Positions 44,301-57,329 of a DNA stretch of 64,000 nucleotides are shown in pieces (position 1 is the first letter of the stretch; each line of letters starts with the position of its first letter). The notes beneath the pieces were generated by a model. It saw nothing but the letters and a program-made list of their open reading frames with translations, had not been told where the DNA came from and searched no databases. Source of the stretch: Sciurus carolinensis (taxonomy: Eukaryota > Chordata > Mammalia > Rodentia > Sciuridae); assembly GCF_902686445.1 (NCBI RefSeq), contig NC_062232.1:11205105-11269104 (forward strand). Reading direction: 5' to 3'. A program made the translations under genes and the position numbers.

Positions 44301-47300
44301 ATTAGGCTGCTTATACTTCCCTTTTACTAAACTGTTATGTACATACACGAATAGGACACAATGAAACTCACTATTCTGTATAATTTATATGCACCAATAA
44401 AAAACTATCTGCTCATTAACCTATTTAACTTTTCATTCATTTATTAATTCTCTAAGTCAAAAGATTAAGAACCTATAATCGTTTTTATCACTGTTAAGTT
44501 TCTACATACACTTGTGTCTATTTCAGGTAGATTCTTTTCTACCAGTTACAAAGAGAGCCTCAATGGAGAAAACCGGATGTCCACTTTACCAACTAACTCA
44601 GGAGCCCCAACTGATAGAAGAATATCTACTGTATAAGGAGTTCATGGCAACATCTAGCTCCTCTCCCATGGCCTCCCCTTCTCCTCACTTTCCTTCTACC
44701 AACTTTACACCTTCATGGTCTGTTGGGTTTTGTGTTAGGGACAAAATACTTCAGCGCTGACCTATTCTCTCCACCACATACATAGTCAAGAAATTCACTA
44801 CCACATTCCCATAGCCCCTGGGAAACTACACCTTCCCTTTTCTCTTGAAGATTTTAAGACTGGGAGAAACAAAAAGTAGATTTACCACCTAATTTAAAGC
44901 AAACTTCCAACCCTCCTTGTTTAGAATAAGCTAATGCTCTTCAACGAAATGATGTTTTCTGTCCTCAATCCAAAGCACTCTGATTTCTGAATTCTTGATT
45001 ATTTTAAACAATTCTGATAAGGAGTGGAAGAGATTAGTTTCCATCCTCAGTGCCAAAGGTACTGTGGGAAGAATTAAAACCCGTAATCATATTTTGACAT
45101 ATACATGAAGTGTTACACAAAGAGAAGACAAGGAACTTTGGGGCAAAATGCCAAGCCTCTGTGCAGAGTGGGAGTTAGAGAGGACCAGAAAACATTTTGA
45201 ACTTCTATCAACCGTAAAGGATTGTGGACAGTGTTGAGCATCAAGCTGTCCAGTTGGCCAAGAATTTTGAACGGAGCTGAATTATCCTCAGTCTAGTCTC
45301 CACTGTATCATTTTATCAAGCAGCCCTATAACACTCCACTCCCTCTCCTTCTCCCTCTCATCTTTTATTTATGGGACGGGTAGAGAGAAGAGAGGGACTA
45401 AAAGGAAAGAGAACAAGGATGCTAACAGGAAATTAGGCCAAAGCCATGTTAATTGTGAAACTGGACTTTGATTTTTTTTCACCCTTTGAGTCAGCATCCT
45501 TGCCCAAAGTTACAGATGTTCTAATTTCTTGGAAAATTAAAACCAGAGAAAGCAAAAAGATCCATCACTTTTATAAATAATCTACCCATAACCTTATAAA
45601 GGTAACAGTAAAATGAAACCACAAATGGCCTCTAAATATGCCAGCAAGGAGCCTTCCTATTCCTTAGCTCCAATCCATGGGTAATGTGTTCCAAGACTGA
45701 GTCAGCAAATCTATTTACTGATGCTAGAATATTCTTCACAAGGTTTTGCAATATTTTGAATCTCTATTAGCCACATTTGTTATTTGCTACGATTTTTTTT
45801 AAGAGTTCTTGCAAGAAAGTGCATCAAGATGTAACATGACAAACTGTTAGGCAAAGACAAAATTGCATAGAACTCTGGGAACTGATAACTTTGTATGGAT
45901 AGGATCCTTCAACTTAATGATAAAGGGGGAATGTACATGGTACAAGACTTTCCTAAGTGATCATTTGTGGGGCATTCTGAAACAGACAGAATTTCTGCTT
46001 AAACAGACATATGTCTAAAGATATCCTTTTGACATAGAAAGAGAAAGGGGTGTTCATTTTGAAGCTTCCTTCCATAAAAATGAGCTAAGGCATTCTCAAA
46101 CAGGAGATTTATGCAGAAGGGTTGAATGATAAGGAAAGGGTAATGTTTCAATAAAATGGGGCAAAATTCAAGAAACCTGTCTTTGGGTCTAGTCTCCTTC
46201 TGTAATGAACTATGTGACACTGGGGAAAACTTTTTGCCTGGTTGAACTGCAGCTTTGTGATCTACGAAGCAGCCAAGTAGGAGAGTTGATCTCTCAAGTC
46301 TATTGTGGCTGCCTGACATTCTGATTCAAATGGAGGAGTCCAAAGAAAATGGAGGAGTAGGTATTGGTTGGCTTAGAGAAGCATCTCACTCTATCAGAAT
46401 TCCAGACTCTTGCTTCCGTAAGAACTTTGTTCAGGTCCTAATACCCCATTACAGCAATAGAGAAGCTGAATAAATGTAAAGTCTCCTAACCAACTATTAC
46501 ATACAAGGAGCAGAGATAGTCCCTGTTTATTGGGTAAAAATGACCCCCATATTGCTTGCTTCTCCACAGCAGGCTAAGGCCACTAACCCAAAGCCCATTG
46601 ATATACCAAATTCAAATTCTCACATATCAAACAGCTTTAAATACATTCCAAATAAACAATTTTAACCATCTGGAATCTATCTACTTCTTATACCCTAAAC
46701 ATCTGCTAACCAAACTGCACTCAACATCTGCTAACCAAAAATAAGACAAACTTTATATCTAAAAAGTACCCCAAACTGCTGCTGTCCTTTGCAGTTGTCT
46801 GATCCAAAAGCAACTCACCTTACTGCTAGTGACCTCATCTAGTGACATATCACAACACATAAGTCCCCATCTCTTTCTCCTCTCCCTCAGGATATCTCTT
46901 GTCCTATTTCCCTTTCCACTGTCCTGGAAACTCTTCAACTATGAGGGACTCCCCCCTCTCATGCAACCTTATCCAAGGACTGCCTAAATTAATCTTGTGT
47001 TACTGCCTCTCATGAAATTGACTCTTCTTTGATTAACCACCAAACCCTCAAACTTACTACACCAATCTGTATAAAATAAAGTATTCAAATAGATCCCAAA
47101 GTATCAAATATGGCTTCTTGGGTCTCCAAAAACAAGAGGAAAGGAAGTTTCCAGTTATTCAACATCTCAGAGAAACTGCAGCACTGACCAAATCTGCTGA
47201 ATAGCTGGGGACCTATAGGAGGAGTCAGTTATCTATTCCCAATTCAGGAGAGGGCTTGTTCAGGAATTCCTGGGCAAGTAAAAAGTGGTCGACTCCTTAG

Positions 47301-47434
47301 CAAAATTATAGATTGGTCAAGATTTTCCTCTTAGACCTCTCTATCTTTAAAGTTTCCATAGCTAAAGCCTGCTCTTAGCACAAAATCTAATTTACAATGG
47401 GTTGCACTGAACTGGTAAGTACCTGGGTGAGCTT

Positions 47435-47585
47435 GTGGTTAAGAGAGCAAACTCTGGAGCCAGGCGATCTAGTTAGAATCCCAGATCTGTCACTTACTAT
47501 GTATGTAACCCTGGCAAGTTGCTAATCTCACCTGTTTCCATTCCCTATCTCATTAGGTTGTTCAAGAGAATCTCACTGACTTTTT
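47435..47585 (-). repeat. MIR relic, minus
   Basis: 'gagcaaactctggagccagg', 'aatcccagatctgtcactta', 'ctatgtatgtaaccctggca' and 'cattaggttgttcaagaga' are the MIR core read in reverse. Confidence 0.7.
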
Positions 47586-47929
47586 ATATGCCTCCTGAGC
47601 GTCTCTTAGCCTCACTAGCTCCTGAGCCCCTGGTGTCCTATGGAGATGCCTGGGTGCCACTGTGGCTGCCATTACCCCTCCTGGCTGACTGCCAAGTTCT
47701 GATACAGCCTTAATTACTCCCCTTCCCCCTGCAGCAGAGGAAGCTACAGCCATTCCAGGGCCTGGGTTTGACCTGACTGGCCCACTGAGGCTCTGGATTC
47801 TCCCTCCACATCAAGACTTTGATGAAGAATCAAGCTACAAGATGTGCTAAATTGCTTCCTTGTTCTGATTTGATTCCATATTATTATTATTTTCTGAAAG
47901 TTAATAAGTCTACGTAAATATAGGCCATT

Positions 47930-48400
47930 GCTTCTAGCAGCTACACAGTATTTCATCTCATGGGATCTCCATATTTTTCTTATTATCCATCCCCTAAGTG
48001 ATGAACATCTATCACCGCTGACTGCTTTCTACCACCTGTGTTGCTGGGATGACCACTGTCATCTGTCTGCCTGGTGAAGTTTTAGTGGAACAAATTTCCA
48101 GGAGGGAAATTTGGGGGATGCCCCTTAGATGCAGTGTTAGCTTGAGTAATGCCAGCTTGCTTGCCACAAAGAATACAATGACAACTGCCTGCCAGCCATG
48201 ATGTTGCCATTTCTTCCCATCCTTACCAGCTCTTGACAGTAACCAACTTTCTAATTTCCGCCAATCTGAGGGGTGTCAAGTGGTAGCATAGTATTTGAAT
48301 TTGTATTTCTCTGCATATTGATGAGAAGATTACTTCTTCATATTCTCATCAGCTTTCTGTAATTGGCTGGAGGATTTTCTTAAGGCCTAGTGCATGGAGT
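47930..48400 (-). repeat. Old L1 fragment, minus
   Basis: 'ccatttcttcccatccttac', 'ctaatttccgccaatctgag', 'gaatttgtatttctctgcat' and 'ttcttcatattctcatcag' are the antisense of an old L1 3' region. It is diverged, with no frame. Confidence 0.65.
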
Positions 48401-48638
48401 TGCCAGCAACACAAACAATCTGTGTTTATAAGAAGGCAGCAATGTGTCACCTCAGAGAGTAGAGGCAGTATGGACACGTGGTCTTGTTCCCCTAACTATG
48501 TTAATGCTCTGCACTGCCCAGCTACTTCAATTTTTCAGCAGATATAACTGCTCTAGAGCCTGGAGGTTTGCTTGTGCAATGAAATTTCATGGAATTGGGG
48601 CTGGTGATATAATAAATGTGTCTTCTATTACCTTTTGG

Positions 48639-48846
48639 GACTTTTTTTCTTTTGGGTACTGGGGATTGAACTCAGGGTTGCTTAACCACTGAGCAACCTC
48701 CCCAGCCCTATTTTGTATTTTATTTAGAGACAGGGTCTCACTGAATTGCTAGCGCCTCACTTTTGCTGAGGCTGGTTTTGAACTCTTGATCCTCCTGCCT
48801 CAGCCTCCTGAGCCACTGGGATTACAGGTGTGTCCCACCATGCCCA
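48639..48846 (-). repeat. Dimeric B1/ID SINE, minus
   Basis: 'gggtactggggattgaactc', 'gagcaacctccccagccct', 'gggtctcactgaattgct', 'ctcctgcctcagcctcctga' and 'gggattacaggtgtgtccca' are in reverse order. Confidence 0.9.
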
Positions 48847-50461
48847 TCTTGGAATATTCTTTTTTAAGTGAGAGAAGTGCAAATTGAGGTTGAATGAATT
48901 CAAGTTTGGCAGACTTAATGGAGACACATCTAGTGCAGGGGATGCAACCCATCCTATGCTGCTTAGAAAGAGAAAGAAAATCCTTGTTCCACCCAAGCAA
49001 AGCAGGATTAAAATTGGGTAAAGATGCTTTGCTTCTGTATTTAGAATACAATTTTAATTTTTTGACTTGATTAATAAAGGCAAGAAACTTTTTTATCCGA
49101 ACTTTATTTCATTTTAGGCATTTGATAACAGGAGAGGTTTGCATTCAAGCTTGGGATATTTTACTACTGAGATCATTTTTATGCTGCTACTTGGGCTTCT
49201 CATATACCCCTCAACATGGCTACAAATAATTTAGCAGGAAAATAGAATAGGGAGTGAATGTACAGCCTAGAATACCAATGTCCCTTGATATAAATATAAT
49301 GAAAATGCTCTGTATTCACTTCAGATCCTTCAGGGGCTACAACTGAGTCTAGAGAGCAGAAGTTAATTTTGGTGGGAGGAGGTCCACACAAACTTCTCCT
49401 CTCCCTCCCTGAGGGGACAGTCACCACTAACTGTCAAATCTAATACAATAATAGAACATGACACTAGGGAATGTTTGGGGGCGCCTCCGGACCCCTCCCT
49501 AATGTCCTGATGAGAAAACACTGCCAGATGCTCTCTGCCTTCCTCAGCAATCCCTGAGGGTAGGAAGGGATTGATGAGGGTAATTCAAGGAACTGAGCAT
49601 GCTCAGCTCAGTTCAGGCCCAGCCCTTCTGGGCTTTTCATGTATCTTTCTTTTTTTTGCCATGAGATAACAAGCATGCCTCTGAAGATGCCTATGATCCT
49701 AGAGCTCTTCCTGGAGTGGTTAATGAAGTGGGGGAAACTCACTTTTGGGTATTAGCAAACCCAAAAGGTTTCAGGTACTAGTCATGTGCTCTTAGCCAGA
49801 TTCAGTCAGTAATAGAGATGATATTTGCACCCCTACCTGGCCACCTTGTCAGTCTACCTCTTAGTCCATTCTGAATTGGAGAGAGGTAGCAAGGAATATC
49901 AGCTTTTGGTTGTCTCCTCACCCTCAACTCTCCACAATTGACTTCTACCAAATTCTAGACCCTCTCCAACGTCCTGGTCTGCTTCAGTGCCTCTGGCTGA
50001 CAGAGTGTCAGTTAAAACCAAAGAAAAAATTTCATGACAGTCACCAGGAACTCTTGCTCAAAACTTCTTTGGGACTGATAAGTAACAGATGGCCTCAAAT
50101 CAGTGTCTCAACCAAGTCTCAGAAGTTAGTCAGAGACACTGAAAGTCTCCCAAGGCAGACAAAGTCATAGGTGAGTATGGACTCCTGACAAAGACAGCTA
50201 CCACAGCCAGAAGTGGAGCTGCATGGGAACAGAATCTGATCAGGACTCAATTGGCAGAAACATAATTGGTGTGTATGGCAGGAGAGGGAAAGGCAGGCAA
50301 TCTACAAGAAACCTGGTGGAGATAAGGTAGAAAGGAACAAAAATCAATGCTGAAGTAACCAAGATGGAGTAGAAAAGTTGCCGGGTTGTTTTTCTTACTC
50401 CTTTTAATAGCCCAGTTCTCCCTCTCTTGTGGACCACTTATTTATAATTACAGAATACAGG

Positions 50462-50556
50462 AGAGCTGGGGATATAGCTCAGTTTGAAGAGTACTTGCCT
50501 AGCATGTGCAAGGCCCTGGGTTTAATCCCTAGCACCACCAAAAAATAAATAAATAA
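50462..50556 (+). repeat. tRNA-like SINE ('cctagca' type)
   Basis: 'gagctggggatatagctcag', 'acttgcctagcatgtgcaag' and 'gggtttaatccctagcacc' with an (AAAT)n tail. Confidence 0.88.
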
Positions 50557-50699
50557 TAGAAGGTGGGGTGACGAAGCCAAAATTACTTTTGAAACCTAGA
50601 GATGAGACAAAAACTAACCCAAGACAGGGGTTTGAAGGTGGCAGGAAAGATGATCCTTGTTGTGGACTTCAAAATGGCTTCCTTTAAAAGGAAGCATTT

Positions 50700-51125
50700 G
50701 AATATCTCCAATTGGAATATTACTCAGTCATAAAGAATGAAATTATGGCATTTGCTGGTAAATGGATGGAACCAGAGACTATCATGCTAAGTGAAATAAG
50801 CCAATCCCAAAAAACCAGAGGCCCAATGTTCTCTCTGATATTTGGATGCTAACACATAATAAGAGGAGGGGAGAATAGAAGTTCATTGGATTAGACAACA
50901 GGAATGAAGGAAAGGGAGGGGGAATGGGAATAGGAAAGACAGTAGAATGAATCAGACATAACTTTCGCATGTTCATATATGAAGACACGACCAGTGTAAC
51001 TCCACATTGTGTGCAACCAGAAGAATGGGAAGTTATACTCCATGAATGTATAATACGTCAAAATACATTCTACTGTCATGTATAACTAAAAAGAACAAAT
51101 AAAAAATTTAATAAATAAAAAAAAA
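50700..51125 (+). mobile_element. 5'-truncated L1, 3' end
   Basis: It reads 'ggaatattactcagtcataa', 'ggatggaaccagagactatc', 'atgctaagtgaaataagcca', a purine-rich tract, 'gtgtgcaaccagaagaatgg' and 'tcatgtataactaaaaagaa' with an A/T tail. It is a different subfamily from 16699 and 61170, as it lacks the telomere-like block. The flanks (a)atatctcca/(a)atgtctcca are an imperfect duplication. Coding frames are truncated. Confidence 0.82.
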
Positions 51126-52134
51126 TGTCTCCAGTGGGTGTTTATAGTTGGTCCAGGAAAAGAACTATGAATATGATGGTTTCCTTCCATAATGTTAAAA
51201 ATTATTATCTATATGGAAGCAAAAAGAACAAGGAGGCCTGTAACATTTTCAGAAAAAGAGTCAAGCTATTATTTCTCAATGAACAAGGACAAGCTGGACA
51301 TTAATCAATTCATATTCTAATCCAAATGTAATATCTACATTCTCCACAGTGAAAGGCTTTAATAGATAGTGACATGACAGCAAATTACCAGATGAGTTTT
51401 ACATGAACAAGATAACTTTTCTAACCTTTGAGCTTTAAAGAATAAACATTTATTTTAAAGACCTTCTTAGAACATTGGTTTATACAGTTGGACACCGTTT
51501 TACACCTCTGTGGAGAAACACCATAACTCATGTTCTCTCCTACACTGGATAGGCTTCCCATTCTTTTCTGGGTCAACTCTCTCCTTTAGATTTAGGCTCA
51601 CTTTTCTTTAATCTTCAGATTAGGCTGAGCCTTCTAATCTGTCTTCCCATTAACCCACCACACTTACTCTTCTGGGGACTCACCACAATATACTCATGTT
51701 ACCAGTTGATGGGTCTGTCCTTCTAATCGTGCCCTTCCAGCTTCTTGATTTTTTCATCTTTTCTCCTCATACCTTCACAGATCTTGCTCACCGTTGGCCC
51801 TCAGTACACGTGTTTTTGCTCAACTGAACGAATGTCATAACTTCCCAGGATGCCTTCCTGGGAAATCCTTCCAATCTCCCCATGGTGGATGTGGAAGTCC
51901 TTCCAGTAATGGTAGGTTCTTTCAGCTTCCTCATCTCCCTTTACTAACCCAAGGGAATAAAAACAATCCCTGGATCTGCAATGGATGATAAAAAGGATTC
52001 CCTGTGGTTTTAAGACCGTACCATGTTCCTCTTTTAATAGAGTAGTTACTTCAATGATTTAGAGCCTATTTGAGTTAAAAGTTTAAAATATTTGGCCATA
52101 CTGGAGTACCTATTCCTATTCTGTAGAATTCTTT

Positions 52135-52210
52135 CTAAAAATAGATTTATTGAAGTATAATTAACATACCATAAACTTTTAACACTTTAAGTAATTAGAA
52201 TTATATCAGA
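52135..52210 (-). repeat. Old L1 3' UTR scrap, minus
   Basis: 'agatttattgaagtataatt' and 'aacataccataaacttttaa' match the antisense of an old L1M 3' UTR. Short and weak. Confidence 0.45.
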
Positions 52211-53231
52211 CACTGAATTTACTTATCATAAGTAGTGTAAGTTTGGTCCGATTATTCAAAAGTTACATGCTCCCAAGGATTTATCCTTTGGTCAAAATAA
52301 AGTTCTATGTTTATAGTTATTAACAACATAGATTTATATATGCTGATACCAGTTTTTAAAATACTGACACCAATCTCAGCTTTTTAATACAATATGCTAG
52401 AGTCATCTACAGAAAGTTCTTTGATGCTATCCTGTATTTTTTGCTATGCTTAGAAAAAATATGTGCTCCTGAGGAAAGACTAATCATATCCTAAAATTAC
52501 AAGCCTTGACAGTCACAGGAGTGATTACAACAATATGCTAAAAATGTCCACTCATCTTTTTTAAAGGTGACATCTTGGTTTTTTATGGTTTTCATTAAGC
52601 TTTTAGCGTAACTTTCCCTGCAAATTTATAATCCTGATAACTAGCGCCAAGGATGTATGAATGGAACAGAATGTAACTTCTGGCTTAAAAATACACCTAT
52701 CCATTCTTCATTTACTGGCAGAAGAGGGCTTGTTGACACCATTGGAATGTACTTCCTAGGTGATTGGGTCAATGGGGACATCTTGAAGGAATAAGAACAT
52801 CTGGCACCCTTTGTGCACACCAAGAATGGTATTTCTGGGGTGAGTAGGCTGCCCTGGGCAAGAGCAACCTTTTGTACAGCTGATTTGAGCAGATCTTGAC
52901 CGTTGTTTATTTGAACATTCCTAACTGCAAATGAAGTGCCAACTATGGCTGCCTACCACAGCACATTTTCTTTGAAGTTGCTGGGTGCATTTCTTTGGTA
53001 TTCTCTTATTTACTAAGCAAGACTAACAACCTAATTGTGCCCCGTTTTGCCCTTGTCTGTGGAATGATGCTGACCATATGCTTGAGTCACCTGGCCTGCT
53101 CCGGGTAGGTGCCACACAATGAACTGCTCCATGAAATTTGAGATGAGATAGGACTATGCACAACATGCTCGGGCTGGTGGGGGCACCTCTACCTGAACCT
53201 CAAATCCCTGCTGTTTAAAACCCTCCAAGAG

Positions 53232-53422
53232 GAAGGAAGGACTGTATAGAGGGAAAAGAGGAGTGGGAGGGGTGGGGGGGAAGGGAAAAAATAACAGAAT
53301 GAATGAAACAGCATTACCCTATGTAAATTTATGATTACACAAATGGTATGCCTTTACTCCATGTACAAACAGAGAAACAACATGGATCCCATTTGTTTAC
53401 AATAAAAAATAAATAAATAAAT
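53232..53422 (+). mobile_element. Short 5'-truncated L1 with 15-bp duplication
   Basis: Only the last ~190 bp of an L1 3' UTR is present: 'gaaggaaggactgtatagag', a G-rich tract, 'ataacagaatgaatgaaac', 'ttatgattacacaaatggta' and (AAAT)n. The perfect repeat aaaaccctccaagag lies at 53217-53231 and 53423-53437, and the site reads TT|AAAA, the preferred L1 endonuclease target. It is a clean hallmark insertion, and recent given the perfect duplication. Confidence 0.95.
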
Positions 53423-53639
53423 AAAACCCTCCAAGAGAGGGTGCAGGAATATACATACAAGGTTTGCATAAGCCTTTTATACAAACCATTATAAGACAAT
53501 CTCTGCCCTCTCTATTTTCTTTCCCTCCCTTCATCTATACAAGCAGATTTAATTCTTCCTCTTCTGGACTACAATGGAATTTTTACATACTGTTACTTTA
53601 GGGTTTCCCATGTCACATTATAATTCTGATGTTTGCTGG

Positions 53640-53750
53640 CTTCTCTCCCCATCCTAAACTATGACCTTTTTTGAGGACAATGGTTGTGTCTTATTCACAT
53701 CGTATCTCCAATGTACACAAAGCAGGTTCTTAATGACTGAATGAACAGAG
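53640..53750 (+). repeat. L2 LINE 3' fragment
   Basis: 'ttttttgaggacaatggttg', 'tgtcttattcacatcgtat' and 'gcaggttcttaatgactgaa' match the L2 3' terminus in sense orientation. Confidence 0.65.
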
Positions 53751-54265
53751 ATCCCAGAGAAATGGGACAAGTAAACAAAATGAGAAGTGCCAGTCCAAAA
53801 ATGTCATCAGTTAGGAACACAGGATGCTGGTGTGGATCTAGAGGGAAGTCAACATGCCGATGAGCTAGGCAGCTGGTTTGGACCTTGATGAGCAACCGCA
53901 AGCAGATGAAAATGGTGAGCCCCTCAATTCCATTTTCCCACAGTACTTTGCAATATTCTCTCCAATGCTGTTTCCCTCCTTCCCCTAAGTCAAAGGGAGA
54001 CCAGGAAGCGCTCCACCTCACCCTGGTAGTCCCTTTCCTCTCTCCTCCCCATCAGCCATTGCAGTACACTGAAAATAAAAGCCAATGGAAATGAAATTAT
54101 CAGAAAGAAACATAAAATTTCATGATGAAAAATCTTGGATTCCTAAAGTGACTGAATCATACTAGGTGTACCTAAACTGCCTCAAAGAGATAATGGACAT
54201 TCATTTGTATGTGTTCACTTAATATTTAGCATTGAATGTTACACTATTAACTCTTTTATTTGTAT

Positions 54266-54474
54266 CTATCTTTTGGGGGGATAGTGGGTACTGGGGATTA
54301 AACTCAGGGGCACTGAGCCGCATCCCCAGCCCTATTTTGTATTTTATTTAGAGACAGGGTCTCACTGAGTTGTTTAGTGCCTGGCTGAGTAGCTGAGGCT
54401 GGCTTTGAACTCGAAATCCTCCTGCCTCAGCCTCCTGAGCTGCTGGGATCATAGGTGTGTGCCACTGTGCTCTG
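54266..54474 (-). repeat. Dimeric B1/ID SINE, minus
   Basis: 'gggtactggggattaaactc', 'ccgcatccccagccct', 'gggtctcactgagttgttta', 'ctcctgcctcagcctcctga' and 'ggtgtgtgccactgtgc' are in reverse order. Confidence 0.88.
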
Positions 54475-54518
54475 CTTGTATATGTCTTCTTACACTGAAA
54501 AACCTTGATGATTCCATC

Positions 54519-54572
54519 ACATGTACAAGGCCCTGGATTCAATCCCCAGCACCACTACCAAAAAAAAACAAA
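54519..54572 (+). repeat. ID 3' fragment
   Basis: 'catgtacaaggccctggatt' and 'caatccccagcaccactacc' with an A-rich tail: the B-box half of an ID-like SINE. Confidence 0.75.
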
Positions 54573-54855
54573 CAAAAAAAAAAAGAATTTACTTATTTAT
54601 CTCATAACACACATGAAACTGTTACCAAAATATAATACCAACACCAACAATAAAACTACACATCAAAGTATAAAATTTTTGTGTCATTCTTTTGGTCTTT
54701 AGAACCTAACCCACTAAGAAATGTACAGCCAGAGAACGATGTTTAAAAAGCTGAAAATAAATATTTTCCCTGTGTGGTCATGTTGCTGAAATCTTTACAC
54801 CAATTTTAGATTCTTCATTTGTTTCGGTTTGTTTTTGATTTTAAGATTTGGTTTT

Positions 54856-54946
54856 TGCCGGCTGGGGAGATAGCTCAGCTGGTAGAGTGCTTGCCTCGCA
54901 AGCGCGAGGCCCTGAGTTCGATCCCCAGTACTGCAAAAAAAAAAAA
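54856..54946 (+). repeat. Well-preserved ID SINE
   Basis: 'ggctggggagatagctcagc', A box TAGCTCAGCTGG, 'gcctcgcaagcgcgaggccc', B box GAGTTCGATCC, 'ccagtactgc' and a pure A tail. The perfect 13-bp duplication aagatttggtttt lies at 54843-54855 and 54947-54959. CpG-containing positions ('gcgcgagg', 'ttcgatcc') are still intact, which suggests a young copy. Confidence 0.94.
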
Positions 54947-55734
54947 AAGATTTGGTTTTCTTTTTTTTTTTTTCCTTTTCTGGTTAATGTTTTAAATATG
55001 TAAACATGCCCATCTTTCAAAATTAAAAATGAAAAGACATTTATTGAATTTATCTATGTTCTCCCACCTGTACCTTGAAGGGAAACTTTGTTAATTATCT
55101 ACAGATCTATACCCACAGATCTGCTCTTCTATCACAGAGCATTCTGATTTATAAGTAAAATAAATTAACAGAAAGGCCATTGGAAGGAAGGGGTTCTTTC
55201 TGAGCAAGGATCATTTTCCTTTGCTTGTTCTGTGAGACAGCTGGAGTCCATTCTCTCAAGTGCCTTCTGTCAGAAGCCCACAGTCTCACTCAATCTCTGC
55301 CATTAGAAGAATATCTGTCATAGTTTTCAAGCTGGACCCATGAACTTGTTGGAATACTTTAAAGACAAAAAAAAAAAAAGTGCGTGTACTTGTGCTTCCT
55401 GTTTTGAAGACGTAATCATTTTGTTTTAAATGCTACTTTGCAAAATTGTCCTCCTGAGCTTGAAAGAGCAGCTTGTACCAAGAGAACAGAAGCAAGCTTG
55501 AGTAGGCAGAGGAGGAATGGGCTTCACTGAGAATGCCCTGAAATAGAGAAATAGGTAGAATGCAAAACTGATCTGAGCAAATTCCAGGAGTTATTTAGCA
55601 AAGTCCTTTGGAAACTGATTTTTTAAAAATTTAGTTATCATATAATACAGGAAGATGCAGTCTGCCAATCAGAAAGAAGATTCTTTATAGGCCACATGAA
55701 CATGTCCCAAAGTTTTGGAAAGGAAGTAAAAACA

Positions 55735-55965
55735 GCACCCACTTACACAGAGTTTACTCTGTGCCAAACAGAGTACTTGTTCTAACTACTTTACATATAT
55801 TTATCAATATACTCTTCCTAAAAGCCCTTTGAACTAGGTCACTATAGTCCTCTCCATTTTACAGATTAGAAAACTGAGGCTCAGAAAGCTTAAGTGAGCT
55901 CTCCAAAGCAAGTCAGTGGTAGAGTTGGCCTTGAACCCAGGCCATCTGGCTCCATGATTGCCATT
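55735..55965 (+). repeat. MIR SINE
   Basis: 'gagtttactctgtgccaaac', 'ccattttacagattagaaaa', 'ctgaggctcagaaagcttaa', 'gtcagtggtagagttggcct' and 'tgaacccaggccatctggct' give a nearly full-length MIR in consensus order. Confidence 0.88.
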
Positions 55966-56584
55966 CTCTGACCCTGGTGGGGCCGAGGCCTCCTCGGGGC
56001 TTGCTTCTGACATAACTAATAGAATTTAGAGCAGCAGGAGGCAAGTCAGAGGCATTTGTTGGGAAAAGAATTGTGTTCCACAGAGAGCTGGCAATGGATA
56101 TAGCTGATGGGCCGACTGATAAGAACGGTATGGGGTTTGGAGAACTGCATACTCTCATGAAATAAACATGTGATTGTGACCTTCCAGAAGTGACAGAAAC
56201 TATTCAAACTATCCCATTTTTATCTTTTCTCCCCTCTCAGCCTTCGCATTAGACCAGGCTGTCCTGGCAGAAGCAGAATCTTGCTCAAAACTGCTGATAG
56301 CTTTCCAAGGGCCAAATAAATGCTTAGACACGTACAACATAAGAAATGGAGATACATCCCACCTTGCAAATATCAAAGACAGTTTTGTTGTGGGTAAGGC
56401 TATAGAATCTTGCACAAAAGCTCCTCACCTTTTCTGTGGATGCAGGAACTTGAAGTCCAGAAAGATTAAATACGATTTGCCAAAAGCCATGGAACCAGAC
56501 CATTTAACATCTTCCATAGGAGCCTAGTCGAACCTCGTCACAATGGGTAAATTCCTATCCTGGATGCTGTGCCCATTACACATA

Positions 56585-56935
56585 CTCCAAAGGGTGGTTC
56601 GCAGCCTACAGGACGGGCACCACCTAAGAGTCTGTTAGAAATGCAGAATCTCAGCCCAGCACAGTGGCACACACCTGTAATCCCAGCAACTCAGGAGGCT
56701 GAGGCAGGAGGATCACGAGTTCAAAATCTGTGGCCTCAGCAATTTAGCGAGGCCCTAAGTAACTTAGTGAAACCCTGTCTCTAAATGAAAATAAAAAGGG
56801 ATGGGGTGTGACTCAGTGGTTAAGCAAAAAAAAAAGCACCACAAAAAAAAAAGCAGAATCTCAGCTACCACTGTAGACCTGCTGTATCAGCATCTGCATT
56901 TCATCAAGATTCCCAGGCAATCCATATAAATATTA
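56585..56935 (+). repeat. MER5A-like relic split by a SINE
   Basis: The left part 'gtctgttagaaatgcagaat' and right part 'gacctgctgtatcagcatct' with 'attcccaggcaatccatata' are MER5A in order. The SINE at 56655-56852 separates them. Confidence 0.75.
56655..56852 (+). repeat. Dimeric B1/ID SINE inside MER5A
   Basis: 'cccagcacagtggcacacac', 'ctgtaatcccagcaactcag', 'gatcacgagttcaaaatctg', then a shortened ID half. The perfect repeat gcagaatctcag lies at 56643-56654 and 56853-56864. Confidence 0.92.
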
Positions 56936-57329
56936 AAGTCAGAGAAGTACTACAATGGTAACTAAGTCTATGTGTTCCACATTCAAGATATTTTAGTTGC
57001 AGGAAGGGGAGGTATTGTTGATTCTGTATGTTATAAATACAGCAATCTCTTGAAAGGTATAGTCTCTGCCTCACCTTGTAATTTAACTTGAAATTATCTT
57101 CCTGATGCAAAACAATATTCAGTGTGTTTTTATATTGATCTAGACCTTTTATGTACAAAATTATGTCTCTTATCAGACCCACAGAGAAATGACCAATAGC
57201 CCTCAGTGACTCACTGGTGTCCTTTGTTCAAAGCAGGTTAATTATCTTTCCCAAATCACAGTAAATCCCTTTAGCATAGATGGCAAATAAAAATCTCAGC
57301 TCAAGTGGGTTAACACAAGGTAATCAGAA

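Noticed and set aside
44512..44760. 82-codon ORF near a MIR fragment
   Set aside because: No similarity to a protein I recognise, no splice-site support, no neighbour exons.
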